Made by a program: the position numbers and the translations under genes. Below, one piece after another: positions 27,789 to 36,350 of a stretch of 64,000 nucleotides of DNA (positions within the stretch are counted from its first letter, which is position 1; each line of letters starts with the position of its first letter). Origin of the DNA: Stenotrophomonas africana (GTDB lineage: Bacteria; Pseudomonadota; Gammaproteobacteria; Xanthomonadales; Xanthomonadaceae); contig NZ_JABEME010000010.1 in assembly GCF_013004645.1 (NCBI RefSeq), positions 82,525-146,524 on the forward strand, given 5' to 3'. The notes beneath the pieces are model-generated. The model was not told where the DNA came from. It was given only the letters and a program-made list of their open reading frames with translations, and made no database searches.

Positions 27789-28982
27789 TCAGCGATTGAC
27801 TTGCGCGTAAAGCGTCGAACTCATGCCGAACAGCTTGATGAAGCCTTCGGCCTCCTCCACGCCCCAGTCGGCCGACTGCGCGTAGGTGGCGCCCTTGGTG
27901 TTGAGCAGATGCGGCGACTTCACCGCCACTGCATCGACGCGGCCACCACGGGTTTCCAGCACCACTTCGCCGTTGACCTTGGCCTGCGAGGACTTCAGGA
28001 AGGCTTCGATGTCGGTCTTCAGCGGGTCGTGGTAGAAGCCTTCGTACACCAGCTCCACCCACTTGCGTGCCACGTCCGGCTTGAAGCGGTTCTGCTGCTT
28101 GGTCAGGACCGCATCTTCCAGCGCGCGGTGCGCGGCCAGCAGCGAAACCAGGCCCGGAGCCTCGAAGACGATGCGGCCCTTCAGGCCGATCACGGTATCG
28201 CCGGTGTAGACGCCGCGGCCAACGCCGTACGGGGCGAACAGCTTGTTGAGCTGAGCCAGGATCTGGTCACCCGGCAGCGCCTTGCCGTTCAGTTCGACGG
28301 CTTCGCCTTCGACGAACTTCAGGGTGACGGTCAGCGCCTGTTCCGGCCACTCGCTGCGCGGCGCGCACCAGCCACGGGCGCCCTCGCCCGGGGCTTCCCA
28401 GCGGTCGATCTCGCCGCCAGACATGGTCAGACCCAGCAGGTTCTCGTTGATGGTGTAGGCCTGCTGCTTGGCGCGCACGCCGAAACCACGCTCTTCCAGG
28501 TACTTCTGCTCGTAGGCGCGGGTCTGGGTGTGTTCCTTCTGGATCTCGCGGATCGGCGCGATGATCTGGTAGTCACCCAGCGCCTTCACGGCCAGGTCGA
28601 AGCGGACCTGGTCGTTGCCCATGCCGGTGCAGCCGTGGGCGATGATGTTGGTGCCCAGTTCGGCGGCACGCTTCAGCGCGGCATCGACGATCAGGTAGCG
28701 GTCCGAGACCAGCAGCGGGTACTGGCCCTGGTAGCCTTCGCCGGCCCATACGAACGGCTTGACGAAGCCTTCCCAGATGGCCGGGCCACCGTTGACGGTG
28801 ACGTGGCTGGTCACGCCCAGCTCGGCGGCACGCTTCTCGATGAAATCGCGCTCTTCATCATCCACGCCGCCGGTATCGGCGAACACGGTGTGCACGTTGT
28901 AGCCGCGCTCCTGCAGATACGGCACGCAGAAGCTGGTATCCAGGCCGCCGGAGAAGGCGAGAACGACGTCTTTGTTGCTCAT
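27789..28982 (-). CDS. argG: Argininosuccinate synthase
   Basis: A 397-residue ATP-dependent enzyme joining citrulline and aspartate. The P-loop [12 protein letters not shown] is close to the N-terminus, and [12 protein letters not shown] is typical. The start at ATG 28982 (MSNKDVV) fits the family; a GTG 15 bp upstream is possible and neither has a clear ribosome site. SMAG stems separate it from argF' on one side and argE' on the other. Confidence 0.95.
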   Translation of the reverse strand: MSNKDVVLAFSGGLDTSFCVPYLQERGYNVHTVFADTGGVDDEERDFIEKRAAELGVTSHVTVNGGPAIWEGFVKPFVWAGEGYQGQYPLLVSDRYLIVDAALKRAAELGTNIIAHGCTGMGNDQVRFDLAVKALGDYQIIAPIREIQKEHTQTRAYEQKYLEERGFGVRAKQQAYTINENLLGLTMSGGEIDRWEAPGEGARGWCAPRSEWPEQALTVTLKFVEGEAVELNGKALPGDQILAQLNKLFAPYGVGRGVYTGDTVIGLKGRIVFEAPGLVSLLAAHRALEDAVLTKQQNRFKPDVARKWVELVYEGFYHDPLKTDIEAFLKSSQAKVNGEVVLETRGGRVDAVAVKSPHLLNTKGATYAQSADWGVEEAEGFIKLFGMSSTLYAQVNR

Positions 28983-29015
28983 GGGGGTCAGGTCCACTTG
29001 GGGGATGAGAATTCG

Positions 29016-29089
29016 GTAGAGCCGACCGTCGGTCGGCTGGAATGTTGGATGCGCCGCTGCGGGAGCAGCCGACCAACGGTCGGCTCTAC
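29016..29089. repeat. SMAG pair between argF' and argG
   Basis: Two facing stems, GTAGAGCCGACCGTCGGTCG from 29016 and AGCCGACCAACGGTCGGCT ending in CTAC at 29089, in the gap between two same-strand genes. Confidence 0.9.
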
Positions 29090-29102
29090 CCCCTTGTTCG
29101 AT

Positions 29103-30113
29103 CTAGCGCCCGGCAACCGCCGCCATGATCGCCTTCTGCACATGCAGGCGGTTCTCGGCTTCGTTGATGGCGATGCACTGCGGCGAATCCATCACCGCGT
29201 CGGTGGCCTTTACATTGCGGCGCAGCGGCAGGCAGTGGCTGAACACACCGTTGTTGGTCAGCGCCATCTTCCGCTCGTCCACGATGAAGTGCTTGAACTG
29301 GTCGCGGATCGGCTTTTCCGGCTCCCAGTTGCCGAAAAACGGCAGCGCGCCCCAGCTCTTGGCGTAGACCACATCGGCACCGGCATAGGCGCTGTCGATG
29401 TCATGGCTGATCTTCAGCGAACCGCCGCTCTCGGCCACGTTCTGCTCGGCCCAGCCCATGTAGCGGTCGTCGAGGATGTAGTCGGCGGTCGGGCACAGCA
29501 GGGTCACGTCCATGCCCATGCGGGTGGCGATGGTCAGCGCCGAGTTGGCCACGGCAGTGTTCAGCGGCTTGGGGTGATAGGTCCAGGTCAGCACATACTT
29601 CTTGCCACGCAGGTCCTGGGTGCCGAAGTGCTCCTGCAGGGCCATGATGTGGGCCAGCTCCTGGCACGGGTGGGTGATGGTCTCCATGTTGATGACCGGC
29701 ACCGGCGAGTACTTGGCGAAGCTGTTGAGGACGATGTCCTGGCGGTCGTAGGCCCAGTCGATGAACTTGGGGAACGCGCGCACGGCGATGATGTCGCAGT
29801 AACGGCCCAGCACCTTGGCCACTTCAGCGATGTGCTCTTCGGTGTCGCCGTCCATCACCGTGCCGAGGTTGAACTCGATCGGCCACGCATCCTTGCCCGG
29901 CTGCAGCACCACCGCGTGGGCGCCGAGCTGGAACGCGCCCAGTTCGAAGCTGGTGCGGGTGCGCATGGACGGGTTGAAGAACACCAGCGCGATCGACTTG
30001 CCCTTGAGCTGGTCGCCGAGCTTGTTGCGCTTGAACAGCGCGGCCTGGGTCAGCAGCGCGTCGAGATCGCTGCGGCTCCAGTCCTGGGTGTTCAGGAAGT
30101 GCTTGGGGGACAT
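29103..30113 (-). CDS. argF': N-acetylornithine carbamoyltransferase (AOTCase)
   Basis: A 336-residue transcarbamylase that carbamoylates N-acetylornithine to N-acetylcitrulline. The carbamoyl-phosphate loop is NPSMRTRTSFELG; Glu92 (DGDTEEH) and Lys302 (RNVKATDAV) fall at the positions known from the Xanthomonas campestris AOTCase, where Glu92 sets specificity for the acetyl group and Lys302 is carboxylated. Of two adjacent ATGs the second (30113) has the better distance to AAGGA and gives this numbering. It is the first structural gene after the putative attenuator. Confidence 0.96.
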   Translation of the reverse strand: MSPKHFLNTQDWSRSDLDALLTQAALFKRNKLGDQLKGKSIALVFFNPSMRTRTSFELGAFQLGAHAVVLQPGKDAWPIEFNLGTVMDGDTEEHIAEVAKVLGRYCDIIAVRAFPKFIDWAYDRQDIVLNSFAKYSPVPVINMETITHPCQELAHIMALQEHFGTQDLRGKKYVLTWTYHPKPLNTAVANSALTIATRMGMDVTLLCPTADYILDDRYMGWAEQNVAESGGSLKISHDIDSAYAGADVVYAKSWGALPFFGNWEPEKPIRDQFKHFIVDERKMALTNNGVFSHCLPLRRNVKATDAVMDSPQCIAINEAENRLHVQKAIMAAVAGR

Positions 30114-30219
30114 CATCTTTCCTTGCGTGGCGGCGCCGGGTTCGACGCGGTGGAAGGGAAAACAGGAAGCAAAGGTGGAACGAAAAGGTTGCAGTTGCAG
30201 CTTTCAGAACGCAGAAACG

Positions 30220-30250
30220 AAAAAACCCAGCCGGGCGGCTGGGTTTTTTC
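30220..30250 (-). terminator. Strong intrinsic terminator in the argF' leader
   Basis: On the minus strand AAAAAACCCAGCC, a 4-nt loop GCCC and GGCTGGGTTTTTT form a 13-bp perfect stem with its own T run, 107 nt before the argF' start. The 5' arm (ACCCAGC, 30244-30238) is also complementary to GCTGGGT at 30282-30276 at the end of the upstream leader ORF, giving a possible competing antiterminator. Confidence 0.88.
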
Positions 30251-30273
30251 GGACGAACAGCAAAAAGCTCCGG

Positions 30274-30375
30274 TTACCCAGCGAGGATGTGGGGTTCCGG
30301 TCGACGCGCACGCGAGGTCATGCCCGACGCCTGTCGGGCTGCGCTGCTGTCGTGCTGGAAGTCGGTGAGCTTCAT
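30274..30375 (-). CDS. Putative arginine-rich leader peptide of the arg operon (33 aa)
   Basis: The frame reads MKLTDFQHDSSAARQASG and continues MTSRARRPEPHILAG, then TAA. Four arginine codons occur, three of them within SRARR, and all are CGA or CGT, which one tRNA-Arg(ICG) would read. The stop codon lies inside GCTGGGTAACC, the segment that can pair with the terminator arm. A -10-like GATAAT ends 5 nt before the ATG. An attenuation role is inferred from position, codon content and pairing; translation is not shown. Alternatively it is a chance ORF. Confidence 0.55.
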   Translation of the reverse strand: MKLTDFQHDSSAARQASGMTSRARRPEPHILAG

Positions 30376-30380
30376 GGTCA

Positions 30381-30386
30381 ATTATC
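30381..30386 (-). promoter_or_regulatory. -10 element (GATAAT) of the arg leader transcript
   Basis: GATAAT on the minus strand ends 5 nt before the leader ATG. The best -35-like hexamer, TTGCGC, lies 20 bp further up, which is a long spacer. If used, the transcript would begin at or next to the ATG. Confidence 0.45.
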
Positions 30387-30430
30387 TTTGCATGCGGCCG
30401 GGGCCGGCGCAAGGGGCCGGGGTCGCAGAA

Positions 30431-31000
30431 TCAGGGGTTGCTGGCTGTGCCCTGCTCGGGGCCGACCCAGGGGGTGATCGACACCCGGATCTTGAGCCGG
30501 TTGCCGGGGTCTTCCGGCAGCCGCGAGCGGTACTTGGTGCCCTTGTAGACGTAATCCACGTCGTAGGCGATGGGCCTGCGGAATTCACGCCCCACCGGCA
30601 CGATGCGGCAGTCGCGGGTCAGCATCGGGCCGTTGTTGGCCGGTGCCGGCGCCGGGGCCGGTGACTCGGCGGCGGAGTCCTCGGAGACCTCTTCATCGCT
30701 GCGCTTGAACATCGAGCGCACCGAGTCCCAGAAGCGGCTGATCCGGCCCTTGTCCTCGACCGGCTCCTCGCCGGTGACATTGACCGGCGCCAGGGTCCGG
30801 GTCGAGACCGGCTCGCAGTGCTCTTCGGTACGGGTCGCGCGCAGGGTCTGGAACACGGGCTCGACGTTCAGCACCTGCGCGTAGTCGAACTTCACGTTCT
30901 CCACGATCACCACCCGGTTGCGGGGCTCGGCCTCCTGCGCCTGGGCCACGGCGGCCAGCGCCGACAGGCAGGCCAGGGTCAGCAACGCGGTGGATTTCAT
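30431..31000 (-). CDS. Exported protein of unknown function with UmoD-like C-terminus
   Basis: A 189-residue protein with a Sec signal peptide (1-22, ending AQA-QE). The middle is acidic and Pro/Ala-rich (about 100-125). The C-terminal third (CRIVPVGREFRRPIAYDVDY, then YKGTKYRSRLPEDPG and a basic-hydrophobic strand) resembles the C-terminal part of UmoD and of glycine-zipper envelope proteins. Function unknown. It is divergent from cysS and lies upstream of the arg leader on the same strand, so the strong terminator at 30250 could also end its transcript. Confidence 0.7.
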   Translation of the reverse strand: MKSTALLTLACLSALAAVAQAQEAEPRNRVVIVENVKFDYAQVLNVEPVFQTLRATRTEEHCEPVSTRTLAPVNVTGEEPVEDKGRISRFWDSVRSMFKRSDEEVSEDSAAESPAPAPAPANNGPMLTRDCRIVPVGREFRRPIAYDVDYVYKGTKYRSRLPEDPGNRLKIRVSITPWVGPEQGTASNP

Positions 31001-31188
31001 TGGCGAAGGGGGCAAGGACACGGCAATAGTGTAGGCAGTGGCGAGCGCAAGGGGCTGAACATTACCCGTCCACGCTGCTCCTGCCCACCCCACCTTGGGC
31101 GGACCCGGCGTCCACCGGTGGCAGGCGGTGCCCCCAAAGGGGGCCGACACGTTCTAAAATCACAGGCTTGTCCCCCAGCCACAGCCCC

Positions 31189-32565
31189 ATGACCCTGCGC
31201 CTGCACAACAACCTGACTCGCCAGCTCGAACCGTTCACTCCGCTCGACCCGGCCTGTCCGACCCTGTATGTGTGCGGCCCGACGGTCTACAACTACGTGC
31301 ACATCGGCAACGCCCGTGGCCCGGTGGTGTTCGGGGTGCTGGCCGACCTGCTGCGGCGCCGTTTCGGTGGCCTGCGCTACGCGCGCAACATCACCGACGT
31401 GGACGACAAGATCAACACCGCTGCACGTGAGCAGGGGGTGCCGATCAGCACCATCACCGACAGGTTCGCCGCCGCCTACCGTGAAGACATGGCCGCGCTG
31501 GGCGTGGTGCCGCCGGACATCGAGCCGGAAGTGACCGCGCACATGCCGCAGATCATCACCATGATCGAACAGCTGATCGCCAATGGTCATGCCTACGCCG
31601 CCGAAGGCCATGTGCTGTTCGCGGTGGCCAGCTTCGAGAGCTACGGCAAGCTCTCGCGCCGCGACCCGGATGAAATGCTGGCGGGCGCCCGCGTCGACGT
31701 GGCCCCGTACAAGCGCGACCCGGGCGACTTCGTGCTGTGGAAGCCGTCCAGCGACGACCTGCCCGGCTGGGAATCGCCGTGGGGCCGTGGCCGCCCGGGC
31801 TGGCATATCGAATGCTCGGCGATGGCCGCCGCCCATCTGGGCGAGACCATCGACATCCACGCCGGCGGCGTCGACCTGCAGTTCCCGCACCACGAAAACG
31901 AGATCGCGCAGAGCGAATGCGCCCACGGCGGCAAGATCTTCGCCCGCTTCTGGCTGCACAACGGCATGCTCAACTTCGGCGGCGCCAAGATGAGCAAGTC
32001 GCTGGGCAACATCGAGCGCGTGCACGATCTGGTGCGCCAGCATCCGCCGGAAGCGCTGCGCCTGGCCCTGCTGTCGGCCCATTACCGGCAGCCGCTGGAC
32101 TGGTCCGACGGCCTGATCGAACAATCGGTGCGCACCCTGGACCGCCTGTACGGCACCCTGCGCGAACTGGCATCGGTCGACGCGGTCGTGGCGATCCCGT
32201 CCACCGTCGAGGCGACCCTGGACGACGACCTGAACACCCCACAGGCGCTGGCCGAAGTGGCCCGCATCGCCGCCGATGCACGCCGGGCCACCGACCCGGC
32301 CGAACAGGCACGCCTGAAGGGCGAGCTTCTTGGTGCGGGCCTGGCGCTGGGCCTGCTGCAGGCCGACCCGGCACAGTGGTTCGGCACTGCGGCCAGCGAC
32401 GGCGGCGACGATGCCCGCATCCAGGGCCTGATCGACGAGCGTGCCGCCGCCAAGAAGGCCCGCGACTTCGCCCGTTCCGATGCCATCCGCGACCAGTTGG
32501 CCGCCGAAGGCATCGTGCTGGAAGACACCCCGCAGGGCGTGCGCTGGTCGCGCAAGCGCGGCTGA
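31189..32565 (+). CDS. cysS: Cysteine--tRNA ligase
   Basis: A 458-residue class I synthetase charging tRNA-Cys. The HIGH-type motif is VHIGNARG, zinc ligands include the first Cys of YVCGPTVYN and the HIECSAMA segment, and KMSKS is intact ([10 protein letters not shown]). The C-terminal DALR region is complete. The ATG at 31189 follows a -10-like TAAAAT (31155-31160) by about 30 nt. A short perfect GTGGCCGG/CCGGCCAC hairpin lies between its stop and sufE. Confidence 0.96.
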   Translation: MTLRLHNNLTRQLEPFTPLDPACPTLYVCGPTVYNYVHIGNARGPVVFGVLADLLRRRFGGLRYARNITDVDDKINTAAREQGVPISTITDRFAAAYREDMAALGVVPPDIEPEVTAHMPQIITMIEQLIANGHAYAAEGHVLFAVASFESYGKLSRRDPDEMLAGARVDVAPYKRDPGDFVLWKPSSDDLPGWESPWGRGRPGWHIECSAMAAAHLGETIDIHAGGVDLQFPHHENEIAQSECAHGGKIFARFWLHNGMLNFGGAKMSKSLGNIERVHDLVRQHPPEALRLALLSAHYRQPLDWSDGLIEQSVRTLDRLYGTLRELASVDAVVAIPSTVEATLDDDLNTPQALAEVARIAADARRATDPAEQARLKGELLGAGLALGLLQADPAQWFGTAASDGGDDARIQGLIDERAAAKKARDFARSDAIRDQLAAEGIVLEDTPQGVRWSRKRG

Positions 32566-32618
32566 CCTGCCCTGCCCCGTGGCCGGTCCGCCGGCCACGC
32601 CCCACCGTAGAGACCGTT

Positions 32619-33071
32619 GTGACCGACTCCCCGTTCCCGCTTGAACCCACCGCCGCCGAGGCACAGACCGCCATCGCCGAGGAATTCGGCTTCTTCGGCG
32701 ACTGGTCCGAGCGCTACCAGTACCTGATCGACCTCGGCCGCAAGCTGCCGGCCTTCCCGGAAGAATGGAAGACCGAAGAGCATCGCCTGCTCGGCTGCCA
32801 GTCGATGGTCTGGATCGTGCCGGAAGGCAACGCGCAGTCGCTGCGCTTCCATGCCATCAGTGATTCGGCCATCGTTTCCGGCCTGATCTTCCTGGCCCTG
32901 CGTGTGTACTCCGGGCGCTCGGCGCAGGAGATCCTCGCCACCGAACCGAGCTACATCCAGGACATTGGCCTGGCCCGCCACCTCTCCCCCACCCGCAGCA
33001 ACGGTGTGGCGGCCATGCTGGCCTTCATCCGCGAGACCGCGCAGGCGCAGCTGCAGCGCGATCCGTCGTGA
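32619..33071 (+). CDS. SufE family sulfur-acceptor protein
   Basis: A 150-residue SufE/CsdE-type protein that accepts persulfide sulfur from a cysteine desulfurase. The active cysteine is Cys60 in LLGCQSMVW, in the usual SufE loop, and the surrounding FGFFGDWSERYQYLIDLGRK and LSPTRSNGVAAML segments are typical. The start is GTG at 32619. The gene lies 53 nt after cysS and overlaps the next gene by 4 bases (GTGA). Whether it pairs with SufS or CsdA cannot be told, as neither gene is here. Confidence 0.9.
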   Translation: MTDSPFPLEPTAAEAQTAIAEEFGFFGDWSERYQYLIDLGRKLPAFPEEWKTEEHRLLGCQSMVWIVPEGNAQSLRFHAISDSAIVSGLIFLALRVYSGRSAQEILATEPSYIQDIGLARHLSPTRSNGVAAMLAFIRETAQAQLQRDPS

Positions 33072-34315
33072 GCGAGCCTGCCACAGCCGAAGACACCGCG
33101 CTGGGCCTGCTGTCCCGGCCCGGCTTCGCCAAGCTGCTGGCCTACCGCATCTTCGCGATGCTGTCCTACCAGGTGGTGGCGGTCACCGTCGGCTGGCATA
33201 TCTACGAAGTCACCCGCAATCCGTTCTCGCTGGGACTGATCGGCCTGGCCGAGGTACTGCCGTTCTTCTGCGTGGCGCCATTCGCCGGCTATCTGGTCGA
33301 CCACCTGCCGCGGCGCCGGTTGGGCATGGCGGCCTGCTCCGGACTGATCGCCACCGCGCTGGTGCTGACCAGCGTGGCCAAGGGCTGGCTGCCGTTCGAA
33401 GGCGTGTGGCCCATCTATGCGGCCATCGCCCTGACCGGCATGGTCCGCGCCTTCCTGTCGCCGATCTACAACGCGTTGTTCGCCCGCGTACTGGCCCGCG
33501 ACCAGTTCGCGCGCGGCGCCGGCCTCGGCGCGGTGGTGTTCCAGGCCGGCATGGTTGCCGGTCCGGCACTGGGCGGCGTGCTGGTCGGCTTCGGTGGCAA
33601 GGGCCTGTCCTACGCGGTGGCAACAGCCTTTGCGCTGGTGGCGATGGCCTGCCTGGCTACGTTGAAGGTGGAAGAACCGGTGCACACCGGTCCTGCCGCG
33701 CCCATCTTCAAGAGCATCGCCGAAGGCGCGCGCTTCGTGGTCGGCAACCGGATCATGGTCGGGGCGATGGCGCTGGACATGTTCTCGGTTCTGCTGGGCG
33801 GCGTGGTGGCGATGCTGCCGGCCTTCCTGCACGAGATCCTGCACCACGGTCCGGAGGGCCTGGGCATCCTGCGCGCGATGCCGGCACTCGGTTCGGTGTG
33901 CGTGGGCCTGTGGCTGGCCCGCCACCCGCTGCATCGCAATGCAGGCCGCGTGCTGCTGTTCGCGGTGGGTGGGTTCGGCCTGTGCGTGATCGGCTTCGGC
34001 CTGTCGCAGCACTTCTGGCTGTCGGCGCTGATCCTGCTGTTCTATGGGGCCTTCGATGGCGTCTCGGTGGTGATCCGCTCGACCATCCTGCAGTTGGCCA
34101 CGCCGGAAGAGATGCGCGGACGGGTGTCGTCGATCAACGGCATCTTCATCAGTTCGTCCAACGAGCTGGGCGCGTTCTATGCCGGCACGATGGCGAAGCT
34201 GCTCGGCCTGGTGCCGGCCGTGGTGCTGGGTGGATTCGCCGTGCTCAGCGTGGCCGGGATCACCGCATGGAAGAACCCGACGCTGCGGAAACTGAATTTG
34301 CGTGATCTGCAGTAG
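33068..34315 (+). CDS. MFS transporter, MFS_3/EntS-like
   Basis: A 415-residue permease with twelve predicted helices; the segments GWHIYEVTRNPFSLGLIGLAE and RGRVSSINGIFISSSNELGAF are characteristic of the EntS-type MFS_3 group, which includes enterobactin and macrolide exporters. The GTG start overlaps the sufE stop. No siderophore genes are nearby, so the substrate is unknown. Last gene of the cysS-sufE-MFS transcript; a repeat-rich region follows. Confidence 0.85.
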   Translation: MSEPATAEDTALGLLSRPGFAKLLAYRIFAMLSYQVVAVTVGWHIYEVTRNPFSLGLIGLAEVLPFFCVAPFAGYLVDHLPRRRLGMAACSGLIATALVLTSVAKGWLPFEGVWPIYAAIALTGMVRAFLSPIYNALFARVLARDQFARGAGLGAVVFQAGMVAGPALGGVLVGFGGKGLSYAVATAFALVAMACLATLKVEEPVHTGPAAPIFKSIAEGARFVVGNRIMVGAMALDMFSVLLGGVVAMLPAFLHEILHHGPEGLGILRAMPALGSVCVGLWLARHPLHRNAGRVLLFAVGGFGLCVIGFGLSQHFWLSALILLFYGAFDGVSVVIRSTILQLATPEEMRGRVSSINGIFISSSNELGAFYAGTMAKLLGLVPAVVLGGFAVLSVAGITAWKNPTLRKLNLRDLQ

Positions 34316-34349
34316 CGTCGGCTCGTCGTTTCCGCGACAGCCGCTTTAC

Positions 34350-34600
34350 GTGCGCCGACGCATTGGTAGCGCCGGGCCATGCCCGGCGGCCCTTTTCCGC
34401 GACCGCGGCGGGGTGTCACTTTCTTTTCGCGAAAAGAAAGTAACCAAAGAAACGCTCCGCCATCCGCGAGCCGGCGCTGCGCGCCGGTGCCCTGTGCTCC
34501 TCGGTGAATCAGGGGACGGCGCCGAACTCGCTGCGCTCAAACAGCGGCGCCTCTTCGCCCCTGATTCCCCTGCGGTGCTCGGCTCGCTACAAGGCGGACT
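34350..34600. repeat. Dispersed ~250-bp repeat, copy A
   Basis: Begins GTGCGCCGACGCATTGG, contains a SMAG-type stem (34366-34389), the palindrome CTTTCTTTTCGCGAAAAGAAAG, the core AAGAAAGTAACCAAAGAAAC, and ends CTCGGCTCGCTACAAGGCGG. The same order of blocks recurs twice at 49.3-49.9 kb. It lies between the convergent ends of the MFS gene and the DksA-like gene. The 545-bp gap 34316-34860 holds this copy, a SMAG pair, a microsatellite and a terminator, but no gene. Confidence 0.85.
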
Positions 34601-34632
34601 CAACAGCCGCGAGCGCACGCATGACCGCTCAT

Positions 34633-34739
34633 GCTAGAGCCAACCCATGCTTGGCTTCTTTTGCTTTTGCTTTTGCTTTTGCTTTTGCTCTTCCTTGCCC
34701 TCCGGCTTCAGCCTGAGCCGAGCGTGGGCTCGGCTCTAC
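34633..34739. repeat. SMAG pair split by a TTTTGC microsatellite
   Basis: A degenerate stem (CTAGAGCCAACCCATGCTTG, from 34633) and a normal one ending GGCTCGGCTCTAC at 34739 flank an unusual spacer containing five exact TTTTGC units at 34659-34688. Confidence 0.75.
34659..34688. repeat. (TTTTGC)5 microsatellite
   Basis: Five perfect tandem hexamers in the loop between two SMAG stems. No credible coding frame crosses it, so length change would not cause phase variation of a protein. Confidence 0.9.
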
Positions 34740-34807
34740 ATCGGCCGCGCACGCAGGCTCCCTCCGATACCCGGAAGCCGCCGTTCTACCCAGCCAACCA
34801 CCCCCAA

Positions 34808-34835
34808 CAAAAAACCCGGCCAAAGCCGGGTTTTC
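34808..34835 (-). terminator. Terminator of the DksA-like gene
   Basis: On the minus strand AAAACCCGGC-TTTG-GCCGGGTTTT is followed by further T residues (TTTTTTGTTG), 26 nt after the stop. Confidence 0.85.
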
Positions 34836-34860
34836 TGCATGACCAGACAACGATCAGGAA

Positions 34861-36090
34861 TCAGTCGCCCTGCTGCTTCTGCAAGTGCTCCCAACGCTCC
34901 TGGGCGTCGATGGTGCGTTCGGCGGTGAGGCGCGCTTCCAGGCGCTCCAGGCCGATTTCCTCTCCGGTGTCGACGCAGTAACCGTAGTCACCCGCTTCCA
35001 GGCGCTTCAGGGTGCTGTCGATCTTGCCGATCAGCTTGCGATAGCGGTCGCGGGTACGCAGTTCCAGCGAGTTCTCGGTCTCGCGGGTCGCGCGTTCGGC
35101 TTCGTCGCCGATGTCACGCACTTCCTCGCGAAGATTCTCGATGGTCTGCTTGGACTCTTCGACCAGGTCCGCGCGCCAGTTCTGCAGGCGCTGACGGAAG
35201 TACTCCTGCTGCAGCGGGCTCATGTATTCCTCTTCCGAGGACGGCTTGTAGCCAGCCGGCAGGATCGGGCGGCCGGTGGCCTCGTCGGTCTTGTACTCGA
35301 CCACCTTGTACTTGCTGCGCGGGGCCGGTGCCGCCGAGCGGGCGGCGACGGCCACGGCAACCTTGCCGACAGGGCGCGACACGGTCTTCGGGGCGGAATC
35401 GGATTTCACGGCGGTTTTGGCAGGCGATTTCGAAACGGGCACGGGATTCTTGGATTGCGGGGCCTTCGAAGCGGCAGGAGCGGCGGCCGGGGCCGGCTTG
35501 GAGGCCGGTTGGGCTGCTGCCACTGCCACGGTCTTGGCCGGGACAGGCTTGGCCGGAGCCGGCTTGGAAGCAGGCTTCGGTGCGGACTTCACTACTGGGG
35601 CCGGGGTCGGCTTGACGGCCGGCACGGCAACATTCTTGGCAACCTTCTTTACAGCGGCAGGCGTGGCAACCGGTTTAGCTGCAGCGACCTTCTTTGCCGC
35701 AGGCTTGGCGATCGGCTTGGCTGCAGCCTTCTTCACCACCGCCTTCGGCGCCGGCTTGGCTGCTGCCTTCTTCGCTACCGGCTTGGCGGCGGCCTTCTTC
35801 ATCGGCGCGGCCTTGCTGGCGGCCTTCTTCACCACCGGCGCCTTCTTGCTGGCAGCGGCAGGCTTGGCCTTGGCGGGCGCAGCGGCCTTCTTCGCCACCG
35901 GCTTGGTTGCCTTGACAGGCGTTTTCTTTGCGGTGGCCTTCCTGGCCGCCGGTTGCGAGGACGCTGCCTTGGTCGCCGGCTTGCTGGCCGGCTTCTTGGC
36001 AACGGGCTTTGCCGCCAACTTCTTCACAACAGGCTTGGCGGTTTTCTTGGCGGCCGTTGCGGCCTTCTTTGCAGTTTTTTTAGCAGCCAC
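34861..36090 (-). CDS. DksA/TraR-family RNA polymerase-binding protein with long Lys/Ala/Pro tail
   Basis: A 409-residue protein in two parts. Residues 1-258 are a low-complexity tail of Lys, Ala and Pro (KKAAAKPVAKK-type repeats) like histone H1 or AlgP. Residues 259-409 are a DksA domain: a coiled coil with the tip motif DxxDxA (DIGDEA, 326-331), then the zinc-finger region in which only Cys372 remains, the other three positions being Thr375, Thr393 and Ala396. DksA tunes rRNA and amino-acid promoters with ppGpp; the zinc-poor form recalls DksA2 of Pseudomonas. The start is GTG with AAGGAAGAG upstream. Confidence 0.88.
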   Translation of the reverse strand: MAAKKTAKKAATAAKKTAKPVVKKLAAKPVAKKPASKPATKAASSQPAARKATAKKTPVKATKPVAKKAAAPAKAKPAAASKKAPVVKKAASKAAPMKKAAAKPVAKKAAAKPAPKAVVKKAAAKPIAKPAAKKVAAAKPVATPAAVKKVAKNVAVPAVKPTPAPVVKSAPKPASKPAPAKPVPAKTVAVAAAQPASKPAPAAAPAASKAPQSKNPVPVSKSPAKTAVKSDSAPKTVSRPVGKVAVAVAARSAAPAPRSKYKVVEYKTDEATGRPILPAGYKPSSEEEYMSPLQQEYFRQRLQNWRADLVEESKQTIENLREEVRDIGDEAERATRETENSLELRTRDRYRKLIGKIDSTLKRLEAGDYGYCVDTGEEIGLERLEARLTAERTIDAQERWEHLQKQQGD

Positions 36091-36350
36091 GAAACGCTCT
36101 TCCTTGGATTCCCCGGGGCCCGGGAAAGCGGGCCTTTATAGCCTACCCGACCCGCAGCAGCAACCTCGACCCCCTGCTCCATTCAGTCCTGGAGTCAAGG
36201 CGCCCTTGGAGGCGGTCCGACGAACACGGACCGCCTTGCGCGGTACGGAACCTGGCCAACACCCGAAGGTGCTGGTACCGGTCGCAGGCCATCGGCGACA
36301 TGCGACCAACGGCCCATCCTGCACAAATGCGGCCTTCATGCCAACTGGCA

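Noticed and set aside
27801..30368. An 855-codon plus-strand frame opposite argG and argF'
   Set aside because: Shadow of two conserved enzymes. It also runs through SMAG stems and the terminator, which a real gene would not be expected to do.
34659..34688. (TTTTGC)5 as a phase-variation switch in a coding gene
   Set aside because: The only frames crossing it give poly Phe-Cys or Leu-Leu strings without start context or homology. A promoter-spacing role is also unlikely because the flanking genes converge here.
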